Shown here in pieces: positions 1 to 8,647 of a stretch of 64,000 bases of DNA (position 1 is the stretch's first letter; each line of letters begins with the position of its first letter). The notes below the pieces were generated by a model that saw only the letters and a list, made by a program, of their open reading frames with translations, ran no database searches and was not told the DNA's origin. A program made the position numbers and the translations under genes. Source of the stretch: Fredinandcohnia humi (GTDB lineage Bacteria; Bacillota; Bacilli; Bacillales; Bacillaceae_L); NCBI RefSeq assembly GCF_001439915.1, contig NZ_LMBW01000012.1, positions 35,041 through 99,040 of the forward strand, read 5' to 3'.

Positions 1-2
1 GA

Positions 3-161
3 TATACAAATGAAAATATTGACCATTTATTACAAACACGTTATTTAAGTGCAATGGCTAGAAAAAGCGGACAGCGAACAAAGGGACCTAAGCCTTTTAC
101 AGCAGAAGACCGGGAGCAATTTAGGGATCTTTTTAAACAGGTTATTTCTCGTAAAAACTAA
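3..161 (+). CDS. C-terminal fragment of an unrecognised protein, cut by the window edge
   Basis: An open frame enters from the left edge and ends at a TAA at 159-161, leaving 52 residues rich in Arg, Lys and Gln. The tail contains [16 protein letters not shown] and ends KQVISRKN. The basic, probably helical tail could bind nucleic acid, but I do not recognise the family. The next ORF follows after 35 bases with its own ribosome binding site, so the two are probably co-transcribed. Function unknown; the N-terminus lies outside the window. Confidence 0.5.
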   Translation, partial: YTNENIDHLLQTRYLSAMARKSGQRTKGPKPFTAEDREQFRDLFKQVISRKN

Positions 162-196
162 GCTAAACTAAGAGATTCAGAAAGGAGATAAATATT

Positions 197-388
197 TTGA
201 AGTATTTAAAATCGCAAATGCAACAACTAATTAAGGAAAATAAAGAACTGCATACACGCTTTAAAGAACTGAAGGCTGAGCATGGTCTTGAGAAAAACAA
301 TGCCCTCAAGGCCTTGTACCATTCAGAAGTTGCGGATGGAGGAAAGTGTCAGGTAGCTTACCAAGCACTTGATCAGCCCAAAAAGTAG
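197..388 (+). CDS. Small coiled-coil hypothetical protein
   Basis: This 63-residue ORF starts at TTG, nine bases after a clear AAGGAG at 182-187. Residues 5-30 are a heptad-like run of Leu, Lys and Glu (QLIKENKELHTRFKELKAE), predicting a short coiled coil. It directly follows the truncated gene at the left edge and may share its transcript. No catalytic motif is visible and I do not recognise the family. It could be an accessory or regulatory subunit of an element outside the window. Confidence 0.45.
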   Translation: MKYLKSQMQQLIKENKELHTRFKELKAEHGLEKNNALKALYHSEVADGGKCQVAYQALDQPKK

Positions 389-822
389 ACTCTTATATCT
401 TATTTATACTTACTAAAAATTCTGTTATAAATGCTGGATGGTTATAAGTGGATTAAGTTAGTGACCAAAATATGAAGTAGGTTGCTACGTAGTACAACCA
501 AACTATTCAATAGAAAGGTATTTCAAAAATAGAAACGCGAGTGCGCAATTAATTTCTATAACAAAAAGGTTTTCTAATATTCACTAGATGGCTACGTTTG
601 TTTGTTCTTATAATACCCATTAAGTAAACATTAATTTTTAAAGCGACAACAATGAGTTGTCGCTTATACTTTTTCTCCATTTAGATATAACATTTGTTAT
701 TGACTCATGATGTTTATTTCCTCCTTTAAATGAAATTTCTTTTTAAACATAATAGTTTTCTTCGGTTTTCATAAAACTCATTCTCTAAAAATATACATTT
801 AAAAACTAAGGAGTGATGCTAA
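389..822. other. Intergenic stretch without a supported gene
   Basis: This 434-base AT-rich stretch holds no ORF with a convincing ribosome binding site. Its only clear structure is the terminator hairpin at 641-675. An AAGGAG just before 823 belongs to the next gene. Confidence 0.6.
641..675 (+). terminator. Probable Rho-independent terminator
   Basis: AAGCGACAAC (641-650) pairs perfectly with GTTGTCGCTT (656-665) around a 5-base loop, followed by a T-rich tail. It lies 250 bases after the 63-aa ORF, so it may end that transcript or belong to a decayed neighbour. Confidence 0.6.
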
Positions 823-1218
823 TTGAAAGAAATTAAGTGTTTAGTTTGTGGTGGGAAGCATTTTCGTAAAGGATATTATGAGATAGATGTAAATGTTGAT
901 ATATATCCTACTGCATATAATAATGTTGATGTAAGCAGTAGAAGTTTTGATGACGTACATATAGATGTTGATGTAGATATTAGTACATCTATTGAAAATG
1001 AAATTGTTGAAAGTGGGGAAATCTTCTATAAATTAGTTTCTGAAGAAAAAGACAAATATAGCAATTACGATAGTACTGTAGAAGTGTATAAATATAATTG
1101 TGAAGATTGTGGTTATATAATGAACTTTACTCAAGAAAAAAATGTAGAGAGTAAACATGAAGAAAAAATGAGAAAACAAAAAGAAAACACTTATGATTGG
1201 TCAAAGTTTGGAAAGTAA
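823..1218 (+). CDS. Zinc-ribbon hypothetical protein
   Basis: This 131-residue ORF starts at TTG after AAGGAGTGATGCTAA. Two CxxC pairs (CLVC near residue 6 and CEDC near residue 92) could form one split zinc ribbon. Between them lies an acidic stretch with alternating Asp and Val (for example VDVDIST), which would suit a beta-rich insert. The C-terminus is Lys/Glu rich. I do not know the function. It sits upstream of an SMC-like ATPase but has its own terminator-like hairpin, so the two are probably not one operon. Composition is AT-rich like the rest of the island. Confidence 0.5.
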   Translation: MKEIKCLVCGGKHFRKGYYEIDVNVDIYPTAYNNVDVSSRSFDDVHIDVDVDISTSIENEIVESGEIFYKLVSEEKDKYSNYDSTVEVYKYNCEDCGYIMNFTQEKNVESKHEEKMRKQKENTYDWSKFGK

Positions 1219-1241
1219 AAAATATTTAATTTGGTTTAGTT

Positions 1242-1280
1242 AAAGGCGATTCCATTGAATTCTAGGACACGCCTTTTTTT
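1242..1280 (+). terminator. Probable terminator after the zinc-ribbon gene
   Basis: AAAGGCG (1242-1248) pairs with CGCCTTT (1270-1276), followed by a run of Ts. The stem is 7 bp with a long 21-base loop, so the call is moderate. Confidence 0.45.
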
Positions 1281-1590
1281 CAACTCTATTTTTTGGTTAA
1301 AGTGGAGGATCGTTTTACTGGACTATTAAACAATTCACAATGTAGGTATGTGTAATACACCTTTACACTTTCTAATAATGGGGATAGACAAACGATAGAC
1401 CTAAACTATAAATTACTAATATTATATTTGATAAGCTGTTGGTAGATTTTTTTCATCTAGATGGTATTATTTCGCCATATATTTCACTTTTTTTACAATA
1501 TAACACGTTTTTGTACAAAAAATTCAAAATTTGTATTTCTTTGTGATAAAATTGATTTAGAATATTTTTCCAAGTGAAAAGGGGGGTATT

Positions 1591-4431
1591 ATGAGATTCT
1601 ATCTTAAAGAGTTTATAAAAGAGAATTTTGAGGGTAAATCTATGCCTTATCTATTTATTTTGTGGTCAGTCTATAAAAACTTAAAAACCTACAACAACCG
1701 TCTAAGTAATTCAATAAAAGAAGAATTAGAAAAGTTAGATTTAAACTCAATCGACTTTGAACAAAAGGTTAATAAAGCTGAAAAAGTAATTAAAAAAATA
1801 AAATCAACTGATTCAAGACAACAGAAACTCGACTATTATTCAACTATTACATCTATACAAATACAAAATTTCAGGGGGTTTGGAAGTTTAGAAAATGATG
1901 ACAAAGGTAATTTTATAAAATTAAACAATCGGAAAAATATTTTTTTTGGACCGAATGGTGGAGGGAAAACATCTTTTTGTGAGGCTTTTGAATTTAAATT
2001 AACAGGTAATATAAAAGAAGCTAAAAGAAGAAACATACCTTTAAATACTTATATCAAAAGAGATGATAAAAATCACAAAATACAAATTACTTTTAATAAT
2101 AACGATATGAATGCTGACAAGTTAAATGATTATAATAAAGCGTATTTTCAAAACAGCTTTATTGAAAAAAATCGACTACAAGAATTTGCACTTCTTGGCT
2201 CTAAAGATACCGGAACTAAAGAAAAAGATGTTATAGCGAGTCTTCTAGGTATGCATGAATTAGATGAGTTAATATCTACTTTTGTAAAACCAACTAGTTT
2301 TAATCTATTAGACTTAAAAAGGCAAAAAATTTTTAATAGTATTAGAGAATTACAAAATGAAAATGATACAAATATTAGATTGAAAAGAACATTGGATGAA
2401 GATAAAGAAAAATTGGAAATGGAACTAAAAGAAAACTATAATATAGAACTAAATTTAAGTGAATTAGATAATATCATAAAAGAAAAGAACAAACTTCGAG
2501 GATCGTTAAATCTAAAGATTAATTTAAGTAAAGAAAAATCACCAAAACATCATACATTGCAAGAATTTGAAAGAGAAATAATGTTTATTGAAAGGGAGAT
2601 AAATGGATATACCCTTGCTAAGAAAAACTTACAAGAACAAGCGCTTGAATTAAATTTTGAAAACCTTTATAAAAGTTTAAATGATATTTCTAATGAAAAT
2701 ATTGAAGCTTGTCCTGCTTGCGAAACTCCCCTAATTGATGTAAAAATTAATCCTTTTCAAAAGGCAAAGGATGAACTTTTAAAATTAAAAGATATTAGTT
2801 TATTAAAGAAGGATTTAGAAGAGAGAAAGAAAAAAATAAATAATGAGTGTTATTCAATAATTTCAACATTTATAAATAACTATGTAAATAATAAAGGGGT
2901 TTCAGAGAACATAAGCCAAGAAGGTATAAATAAATTAATAGACAGTCTGAAAACTCAGGATAATTATGAGAATAGATTAGAATTAGTAATAATATTTGTT
3001 AAAAACTTGAAAATGCTACAGGCGGATATACAAGTTTATTTTAATAATTTAAAAGGTGAAATCGATAAGGATATAGAAAAAGATAAATTAATGAATAATA
3101 TTCAAAAAGAAATAGAACAAATAGATGAACAAATTTTATATTTGAATACAGTAAAAAAACAATTAGATAATTTTGAAAGTAAAATTACAGCATTAAATAA
3201 AAAATTAGAAAGTTATAATGAGGAAATAGAAAAACTTGAACAGCTCAAAAGCGACGAAGAAAAATATAATGATTTCCTTGAAAAAGTACAAGAGCAGTAT
3301 AAGACTTTTTATAAAGATTTAGAAAACTTCAAAATTGCACAAGAAACAAGTAAAATAAATAATATTGAGAATAAAGCATTACATTATTATCAACAAATTA
3401 ATAAAGATGATAGTGAATCAGAGTTTATTAAAAAAATACATTTTGCTCTTGAAGGTTCAAATTATAAAATTTTCGTTATTAAAAAAAGCGGAGAACAAGA
3501 AATTGATGCATATGCTTGCCTTAGTGAGGGACATTTAAGGTCTCTGGGTCTTTCTTTAATGTTGGCTGTAGCTGAGAAAAACAACTCTCCTTTTTTATTA
3601 TTTGACGATGTTGTAAATGCAATAGATAGCGACCATAGAGCAAACATTATTGATATGTTTTACAATGACCCCTATTTACAAAAAACTCAATTAATAATTA
3701 CAACTCATGATAGATTATTTTGGGAAAGATTTTGTAATTATTATGAGATTAAAATTAATAAAAAAGAAGTAACCGATATAAGTTATATTCTTAACTATAC
3801 AAATAAAGGATCAGTTTTTATTCAACATAATGTATCATTCAAATCTAAGATTGAGGAAGCGTTAGATAAATATGATATAAGACAGGCTCTTATATATTGC
3901 AGAGTATGGTTTGAAAGTGAAGTGCTAAAGTATTGTATTGAAAATGGGATTGAACTAAAAGGGAAGTTTACAAGAGATAATAAAAGTAACTTACTGAAAG
4001 CATCACTAGAAAGTATTTATAATATATTGAACACTAGGTTTAATGAAAATGAAAATCTTAAAATAATAAAAAAAGATTTAATAAATTGGCAAGCACAAAA
4101 TCAGGAACACCATAGTTTCGATGAAAATAGTTATAATTTTGTTCACTCTAAAAATAGTGATGAGGTTTCTAAGATATTTATTGCATTGGAAAGATTCATT
4201 AACGATTTATATCCTGAACAAAGTTTATTTAGGGTTGAAAATGCAATAAAAGAGTTGAATATACATATTTCAAATGCTGAAAAGAAATTAGAAAATCCTG
4301 GCTTTTGTAGCAAAGCACCAACAGAGGTAATATCAGGAGTTAGAGAAAAATATTTACGAGATATTGAGAATAAAGAGTTGTATGAGGCTGAAAAGAGAAG
4401 ATTAGAGGGACAACAACTTGTAGTAAATTAA
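1591..4431 (+). CDS. SMC/Rad50-like ATPase with zinc hook, candidate anti-phage protein
   Basis: The 946-residue protein starts at ATG after AAAAGGGGGG. Residues 1-90 are helical. The Walker A loop GPNGGGKTS is at 120-128. Two long coiled-coil arms flank a CPAC zinc hook near residues 374-377. The ABC signature LSEG is near 644, Walker B FLLFDDVV near 669-676, and a switch-like His lies in TTHD. About 200 further residues follow the head (QEHHSFDEN, NFVHSKNSDEV) and could be an effector domain, possibly HEPN-like, which I cannot confirm. This build matches RecN/Rad50/RloC-type ATPases often found in defence islands. No partner nuclease is adjacent. Its very AT-rich codon use differs from the core and suggests transfer. 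Confidence 0.75.
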   Translation: MRFYLKEFIKENFEGKSMPYLFILWSVYKNLKTYNNRLSNSIKEELEKLDLNSIDFEQKVNKAEKVIKKIKSTDSRQQKLDYYSTITSIQIQNFRGFGSLENDDKGNFIKLNNRKNIFFGPNGGGKTSFCEAFEFKLTGNIKEAKRRNIPLNTYIKRDDKNHKIQITFNNNDMNADKLNDYNKAYFQNSFIEKNRLQEFALLGSKDTGTKEKDVIASLLGMHELDELISTFVKPTSFNLLDLKRQKIFNSIRELQNENDTNIRLKRTLDEDKEKLEMELKENYNIELNLSELDNIIKEKNKLRGSLNLKINLSKEKSPKHHTLQEFEREIMFIEREINGYTLAKKNLQEQALELNFENLYKSLNDISNENIEACPACETPLIDVKINPFQKAKDELLKLKDISLLKKDLEERKKKINNECYSIISTFINNYVNNKGVSENISQEGINKLIDSLKTQDNYENRLELVIIFVKNLKMLQADIQVYFNNLKGEIDKDIEKDKLMNNIQKEIEQIDEQILYLNTVKKQLDNFESKITALNKKLESYNEEIEKLEQLKSDEEKYNDFLEKVQEQYKTFYKDLENFKIAQETSKINNIENKALHYYQQINKDDSESEFIKKIHFALEGSNYKIFVIKKSGEQEIDAYACLSEGHLRSLGLSLMLAVAEKNNSPFLLFDDVVNAIDSDHRANIIDMFYNDPYLQKTQLIITTHDRLFWERFCNYYEIKINKKEVTDISYILNYTNKGSVFIQHNVSFKSKIEEALDKYDIRQALIYCRVWFESEVLKYCIENGIELKGKFTRDNKSNLLKASLESIYNILNTRFNENENLKIIKKDLINWQAQNQEHHSFDENSYNFVHSKNSDEVSKIFIALERFINDLYPEQSLFRVENAIKELNIHISNAEKKLENPGFCSKAPTEVISGVREKYLRDIENKELYEAEKRRLEGQQLVVN

Positions 4432-4525
4432 ATTACATCTAAACTAGAAATAGCTCAGAGATAAGTTGATGAACAATTTCATAAACCAGTGTGTAAGCTT
4501 AACATTATTAACGTTATAAGAATTA

Positions 4526-4560
4526 GGCGGTTGTCTTAAATGACTTCCGCTATTTTTGTT
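4526..4560 (+). terminator. Terminator after the SMC-like gene
   Basis: GCGG and GTC (4527-4535) pair with GAC and CCGC (4542-4550) across a TT/TT internal loop, followed by TATTTTTG. It lies about 95 bases after the stop codon. Confidence 0.6.
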
Positions 4561-5084
4561 TAATTAATCTGATAGACAAGCGCGATTTGTGACATATTGA
4601 ATAAAAATTTTAATGTTCGATGTAGTGATTTGTTAATATTTGGAGGATAAAAAAAGCTGTCGAACTACCCATAAAAATAGAAAATTAGAGATTTGTTAAC
4701 TATTGAATAAAAAAAGATTATTTAAAAAAGCACTTATAAAATTATTAAAGAATATTACAGTATTAAAACAAGCTACAATGTTAAGTATTCCTCAAGACGT
4801 GTTAATGTTTACAGACAGTAAGAAGAAAAAAATATTAAAAATAGCAATTTTATAACTTTGTCTGTTTTTGTCGAAGGTCTTTTTATGGCAGAGAAAACTA
4901 GTATAATAGTACTAGTTTGATAAATAGTCTGATCTGTTCGCCTTTTGAGGATTTGGATAGGTAAAAATAAATCTCATTATAAAAAACGACTGAATATTTT
5001 CAAATGGTTTACAATTCCTAAACTTAAACTCTTTAATCTTTTTTATCAAATAATCATTTGACAAACTATATAATGGGGATTGCA
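4561..5084. other. AT-rich intergenic stretch, no convincing gene
   Basis: This stretch contains a possible 51-codon TTG-initiated frame near 4700-4855, but no ribosome binding site precedes it and it is little more than Lys, Ile and Leu. I see no RNA gene or promoter that I would defend. Confidence 0.5.
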
Positions 5085-5195
5085 ATGAGTTTTCTGAATA
5101 AATCATTCGCAATTAAAGATTTATCTTATAAAGAAAAACAGAGAATCGAAAAGGTGAAAGCCGAGAAGAAGATTAAAAAGAAAAACAACTCCTAG
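5085..5195 (+). CDS. Possible 36-aa basic small protein
   Basis: ATG at 5085 lies six bases after GGGG (5075-5078). The frame encodes 36 residues, starts MSFLNKSFAIKDLSYKEK and continues as a strongly basic Lys-rich helix up to TAG at 5193-5195. The ribosome binding site is the main support. It precedes the EcsC-family gene by 72 bases. Function unknown; it could be a chance ORF. Confidence 0.35.
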   Translation: MSFLNKSFAIKDLSYKEKQRIEKVKAEKKIKKKNNS

Positions 5196-5267
5196 CATTT
5201 GATAATTCTATAAAAAATGGAAAGAAAATTTATAAACATATTTTAAGCAAATTTGGAGGAATTGTAT

Positions 5268-5927
5268 ATGGATCTAAATGAAGGTAATGTACAAAAGTTT
5301 TTAGATTGGACATATGAAAAAGCATTAAATGGAGTACCATGTACAGCTTCTGTTTATGAGCTAGCTAATAGCTATACGTCTAAACACTCTTCGAATGATA
5401 AAGCAATCAAAAGTTTAATAAGATGGCAACAAGGAAAAACAGCCACAAATGGATTTGTTGCTGGACTAGGTGGAATTATTGTTATGCCTGTAGCCATCCC
5501 TGCAAATCTAGCTTCTGTAATGTATATGCAAATGCGAATGATTGCAGCAATAGCTTATATTCGTGGGTACGATTTAAAGGATGACCAAGTACAAACTTTT
5601 ATATATGCATGTTTAACAGGACAATCTGCTTCGGAATTAGTAAAGCAAAGTGGTATTAAAATTGCTCAGAAGGTTGGCGTAGTACAAATTAAAAGAATAC
5701 CCGGTGAGGTTATAAAACAAATTAATCAAAAAGTTGGTTTTAGATTATTAACGAAATTTGGAGAAAAAGGGGTTATTAATTTAGGAAAAATGGTGCCATT
5801 ACTTGGAGGAGTAGTTGGTGGATCGTTTGATGCCTCTTCTACTTGTTTGATTGGGAAAGCAGCTGAAAAAACATTTATTGAGGGCGGTTATGATAAAGAT
5901 AATGGGATTATTATAGATATGATCTAG
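5268..5927 (+). CDS. EcsC-family protein
   Basis: The 219-residue protein resembles the EcsC family: a Gly/Ala-rich hydrophobic stretch around residues 60-85 (GLGGIIVMPVAIPANLA), then MYMQMRMIAAIAYIRGYD, then a second Gly-rich segment near residue 180 (LLGGVVGGSFD). The start is placed at ATG 5268, which has GGAGG at 5255-5259 with good spacing; an in-frame TTG at 5253 overlaps that site. EcsC proteins are membrane-associated and of poorly known role; in Bacillus subtilis EcsC accompanies the EcsAB transporter, which is absent here. Standalone copies are common in accessory DNA. Confidence 0.7.
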   Translation: MDLNEGNVQKFLDWTYEKALNGVPCTASVYELANSYTSKHSSNDKAIKSLIRWQQGKTATNGFVAGLGGIIVMPVAIPANLASVMYMQMRMIAAIAYIRGYDLKDDQVQTFIYACLTGQSASELVKQSGIKIAQKVGVVQIKRIPGEVIKQINQKVGFRLLTKFGEKGVINLGKMVPLLGGVVGGSFDASSTCLIGKAAEKTFIEGGYDKDNGIIIDMI

Positions 5928-6257
5928 GTTCTAGTAAGGTTAATTGCACATTTTAGTTACTCAAGAATGGGCGCTTGTAATGATCAAAAGCCTAATTTTC
6001 TTGTAAAAAGAAGGTGGAACTGAAATCCTTTTATCCTTTCTTATTTTAAATATTGTCCATTGGTAAATGTATGGAAACAGGTGGTAAGTCCTGTGGCATC
6101 ACCTTTAAACAAGATGGCAGAAGTGGCACTTTTTTATGCCCATAATCACATACTGACTTTCATACTATTAGAGTATAGGATTTTTTACTTTTTAGTATCT
6201 ATTTATTACCCTTGTATTTAAGTTGTTTTATTAAATGGAAATTAATTGGAGGTAAAT
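5928..6257. other. Intergenic stretch before the GIY-YIG gene
   Basis: These 330 bases hold no supported ORF. The final bases carry the ribosome binding site TTGGAGG (6246-6252) of the next gene. Confidence 0.5.
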
Positions 6258-7733
6258 ATGTTTAAGAAAATTAAAGAACTTTTAGCAGTAAATAAAGTAT
6301 TACCGGTCAAAGAACAGAAATTGAAGGAACTTGAAACAAAATTACAAGACAAACACAAACTTATCGAAGAAATTACGACAGAAGTAAAAAACGGTATGCA
6401 AGCCGAAAGAGAAGAAATCCTTTCGAAAGCGAAGAAAGAAGCTTTGGATATACTTACGCAAACAGAGAAGGACCTCAGCGAACTTTCCGATAAAAAATCG
6501 ACACTCGAAGGAGATGTATCTGAACTTGAAGAGAAATTGACCTCTAATCGAACTGAGCTTGAAAAAATTTTGAAAAAGACAAAGAAGTTCAGTACCGAAA
6601 GTGTAGGATTAAAGATTTTAATTGAACGGTTTCCTGGCGCTATTAACTTTGACGAAATCCAGAATGAGTTAGAAACACTAAATGAATCACTTGAAGAAGG
6701 CGTTTTAGATACAATCGTAAGTTTAGATCTTCACCATAAAGATTCTAAGTTACTTCGTAAAGAAATGTCTGCCAATAATAGACTGATTAAGAACCTGCTT
6801 AAATCTTATCAAACCAGATACACAACAAAGGCCAATCTAACAATTTATAATTTGATGGTAATTGGTCTGCAAGCTGAGTTGCAAAATATTCTATATACTT
6901 TAAGTTATTCCAATGTCGAGAAGGCTGAGGAGAAAGCCAAAGACCTAATCAACAAGTATTTAATTATTTGTGCAGAAGGAAACGCGAGTATCTTACCGAC
7001 TATCACGCGTTTCCTATCCGAACTGGAGCCGCTCTTTATAAATGCAATTCAAATTGAATATAAATATTATATTCAAAAGGAAAAAGAGAAAGAGGAGCAA
7101 CGTCGTATAAAAGAGCAAATGCGCCAGGAAGCCGAGGAACGGAAATTACTGGAGCAAGAACGGAAAAAGATTGAAAAAGAAGAAGAAAAATACTTGAATG
7201 AAATGAACAAAAACAAAGAGCTACTTGAAAAAGAAATTGATGAAGATAAAATTGCAGCTCTCAAAGCAAGGCTCGTGGAATTACAAGGTCAAATCGATCA
7301 ATTAGAAGAACAAAAAGAGGAAATTGTTAAGAGAGCAAACGGTAGAGCAGGTTATGTTTATGTCATTTCCAACTTAGGATCATTTGGAGATAACACATTT
7401 AAAATAGGTATGACACGCCGATTGAATCCGCTTGACCGAATTGACGAATTAGGAGATGCTTCCGTACCATTCAAGTTTGACGTACATGCTATGGTGTTTA
7501 GCGATAATGCGGTTGATTTAGAACAAAAACTCCATCAGACATTAGATAAGAGCCGTGTTAATAAAATTAACTTGAGAAAAGAGTTTTTCTATTCCAATGT
7601 GGAAGAATTACAGGAATTGGTTCAAGAGATTGACCCAACAGTGGAATTTACAACAACTATGAAAGCTGTAGAGTACCGCCAAAGTCAAAGTATTTTAAAT
7701 GAAGAAGAAACACAGGTATTACAAAATGCTTAA
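6258..7733 (+). CDS. DUF4041-type coiled-coil protein with C-terminal GIY-YIG-like (T5orf172/MUG113) domain
   Basis: The 491-residue protein starts at ATG 6258, six bases after GGAGG. Residues 1-115 are a coiled coil. A helical middle (about 115-265) resembles DUF4041. A charged, very Glu/Lys-rich coiled coil spans about 265-360. The last 125 residues begin GYVYVISN, continue FKIGMTRRLNPLDRI and end near EFFYSNVEELQEL, the signature of T5orf172/MUG113, a GIY-YIG nuclease relative. Such proteins occur in phages and defence islands. This GIY-YIG-like fold could be a DNA nuclease, but activity is inferred. It is preceded by an EcsC-like gene and ends at its own terminator. Confidence 0.7.
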   Translation: MFKKIKELLAVNKVLPVKEQKLKELETKLQDKHKLIEEITTEVKNGMQAEREEILSKAKKEALDILTQTEKDLSELSDKKSTLEGDVSELEEKLTSNRTELEKILKKTKKFSTESVGLKILIERFPGAINFDEIQNELETLNESLEEGVLDTIVSLDLHHKDSKLLRKEMSANNRLIKNLLKSYQTRYTTKANLTIYNLMVIGLQAELQNILYTLSYSNVEKAEEKAKDLINKYLIICAEGNASILPTITRFLSELEPLFINAIQIEYKYYIQKEKEKEEQRRIKEQMRQEAEERKLLEQERKKIEKEEEKYLNEMNKNKELLEKEIDEDKIAALKARLVELQGQIDQLEEQKEEIVKRANGRAGYVYVISNLGSFGDNTFKIGMTRRLNPLDRIDELGDASVPFKFDVHAMVFSDNAVDLEQKLHQTLDKSRVNKINLRKEFFYSNVEELQELVQEIDPTVEFTTTMKAVEYRQSQSILNEEETQVLQNA

Positions 7734-7743
7734 ATAAATATGT

Positions 7744-7769
7744 AGTAGCAGAGTAATTTCTCTGCTACT
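7744..7769 (+). terminator. Terminator after the GIY-YIG gene
   Basis: AGTAGCAGAG (7744-7753) pairs with CTCTGCTACT (7760-7769), a perfect 10-bp stem with a 6-base loop starting ten bases after the stop codon. The tail is only moderately T-rich. Confidence 0.65.
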
Positions 7770-7998
7770 GATATTTATATAATAATAAGAATCAGCTTTT
7801 ATAAAAGATGCGCTGGGGTATTTAAAAATTAAAAACTAAGTACAGAACATATAAACTAGGATTTACCTTATTTAATAATATAATTATACATAATTATCAT
7901 TATGTATCTTATTAATTTATAATTGACAAATAGAAAAAGTATATGAAATAATATAAAATATAGTAAACTTATGATAATATTAATTACAAATTTGTGGG

Positions 7999-8063
7999 AG
8001 CACCACTAAAATTCTTAAGAGGTATCTTTTCATACCCTCTTTATTAAGAATTTTAGTGGTGCT
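7999..8063 (+). promoter_or_regulatory. Long terminator-like leader hairpin before the serine recombinase operon
   Basis: A perfect 20-bp stem (7999-8018 with 8044-8063) is capped by an inner stem GAGGTAT/ATACCCTC and followed directly by TTTTTG. Such a structure should terminate transcription, yet it lies 24 bases before the operon start and only nine bases before its ribosome binding site. The nearest upstream gene already has its own terminator. I infer an attenuator, or a barrier to read-through from the host. A TTGACA occurs at 7923-7928, but no well-spaced -10 follows it. Its closing bases AGCACC/GGTGCT recur in the two tyrosine recombinase leaders. Confidence 0.7.
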
Positions 8064-8087
8064 TTTTGTTTTATAAGGAGGATTAAG

Positions 8088-8246
8088 ATGAAATTATCTT
8101 CTGAATTTATTAAGTTAGATTTCCTTATGTATAATTTGCAAGCCAACCCCAGTAATTTAGGTATACTCATAGGCAAAAGATGGAAAAATAAACGTAAGAA
8201 CATATTTCTATTATTTACCCTCTTGGAGGGGGTAAATATTTTATGA
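8088..8246 (+). CDS. 52-aa small protein, first gene of the recombinase operon
   Basis: ATG at 8088 follows AAGGAGGA at 8075-8082. The ORF encodes 52 residues starting MKLSSEFIKLDFLMYNLQAN, with a basic GKRWKNKRKN segment. Its TGA overlaps the ATG of the next gene in an ATGA junction, a sign of translational coupling. Placement between the leader hairpin and three recombinase-like genes suggests a leader peptide or a recombination directionality/accessory factor. I do not recognise a family. Confidence 0.6.
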   Translation: MKLSSEFIKLDFLMYNLQANPSNLGILIGKRWKNKRKNIFLLFTLLEGVNIL

Positions 8247-8647
8247 AACAGACAGCAGTGTTTTACATAAGACTTATGGACAACAGTAAAGTAGAGAGAG
8301 AATTAGCAAAATTGAATAGCCTCCAGATATGTAATGAATTTAATATAGTAGATCAACCAATTATAGAAGTTGGCGGGAGCTATAATACTCTAATATTTAA
8401 GAGAAGGGACATCAAAAGACTATTAAATCTCGTTAGAACTAAAAAGTTAGATGCAGTAATTTGTAAAAATCTAAACAATCTTTCCCGTTACCCACTAGAA
8501 CAAATTGCAGTAGAAAAGGCATTAAACAATATTAATTGTAAACTAATTTCGGCAGATATAGATACTCCCAAAATAGATGAAATAGAAGAATTGAAGGCTG
8601 CCGTAGTAAACTTTTATTTTCCTAGAAAGGAGGAGAATCTTTGTTAA
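8243..8647 (+). CDS. Catalytically dead resolvase-domain protein
   Basis: The 134-residue protein has the length and layout of a serine recombinase N-terminal domain: a first strand AVFYIRLMD, then RDIKRLLNLVRTKKLDAVICKNLNNLSRYPLE, matching the conserved segment that normally reads DRLSR. The catalytic Ser expected after YxR (YxRxS) is absent (YIRLMD), and no DNA-binding or zinc domain follows. It is therefore probably inactive and may act as a regulatory or structural partner of the two large recombinases. It starts in an ATGA overlap with the 52-aa ORF and overlaps the next start by 7 bases. Degeneration is an alternative, but the intact frame argues for retention. Confidence 0.65.
   Translation: MKQTAVFYIRLMDNSKVERELAKLNSLQICNEFNIVDQPIIEVGGSYNTLIFKRRDIKRLLNLVRTKKLDAVICKNLNNLSRYPLEQIAVEKALNNINCKLISADIDTPKIDEIEELKAAVVNFYFPRKEENLC

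Noticed and set aside
4704-4855. 51-codon TTG-initiated Lys/Ile/Leu-rich frame
   Set aside because: No ribosome binding site; composition is that of AT-rich non-coding DNA.
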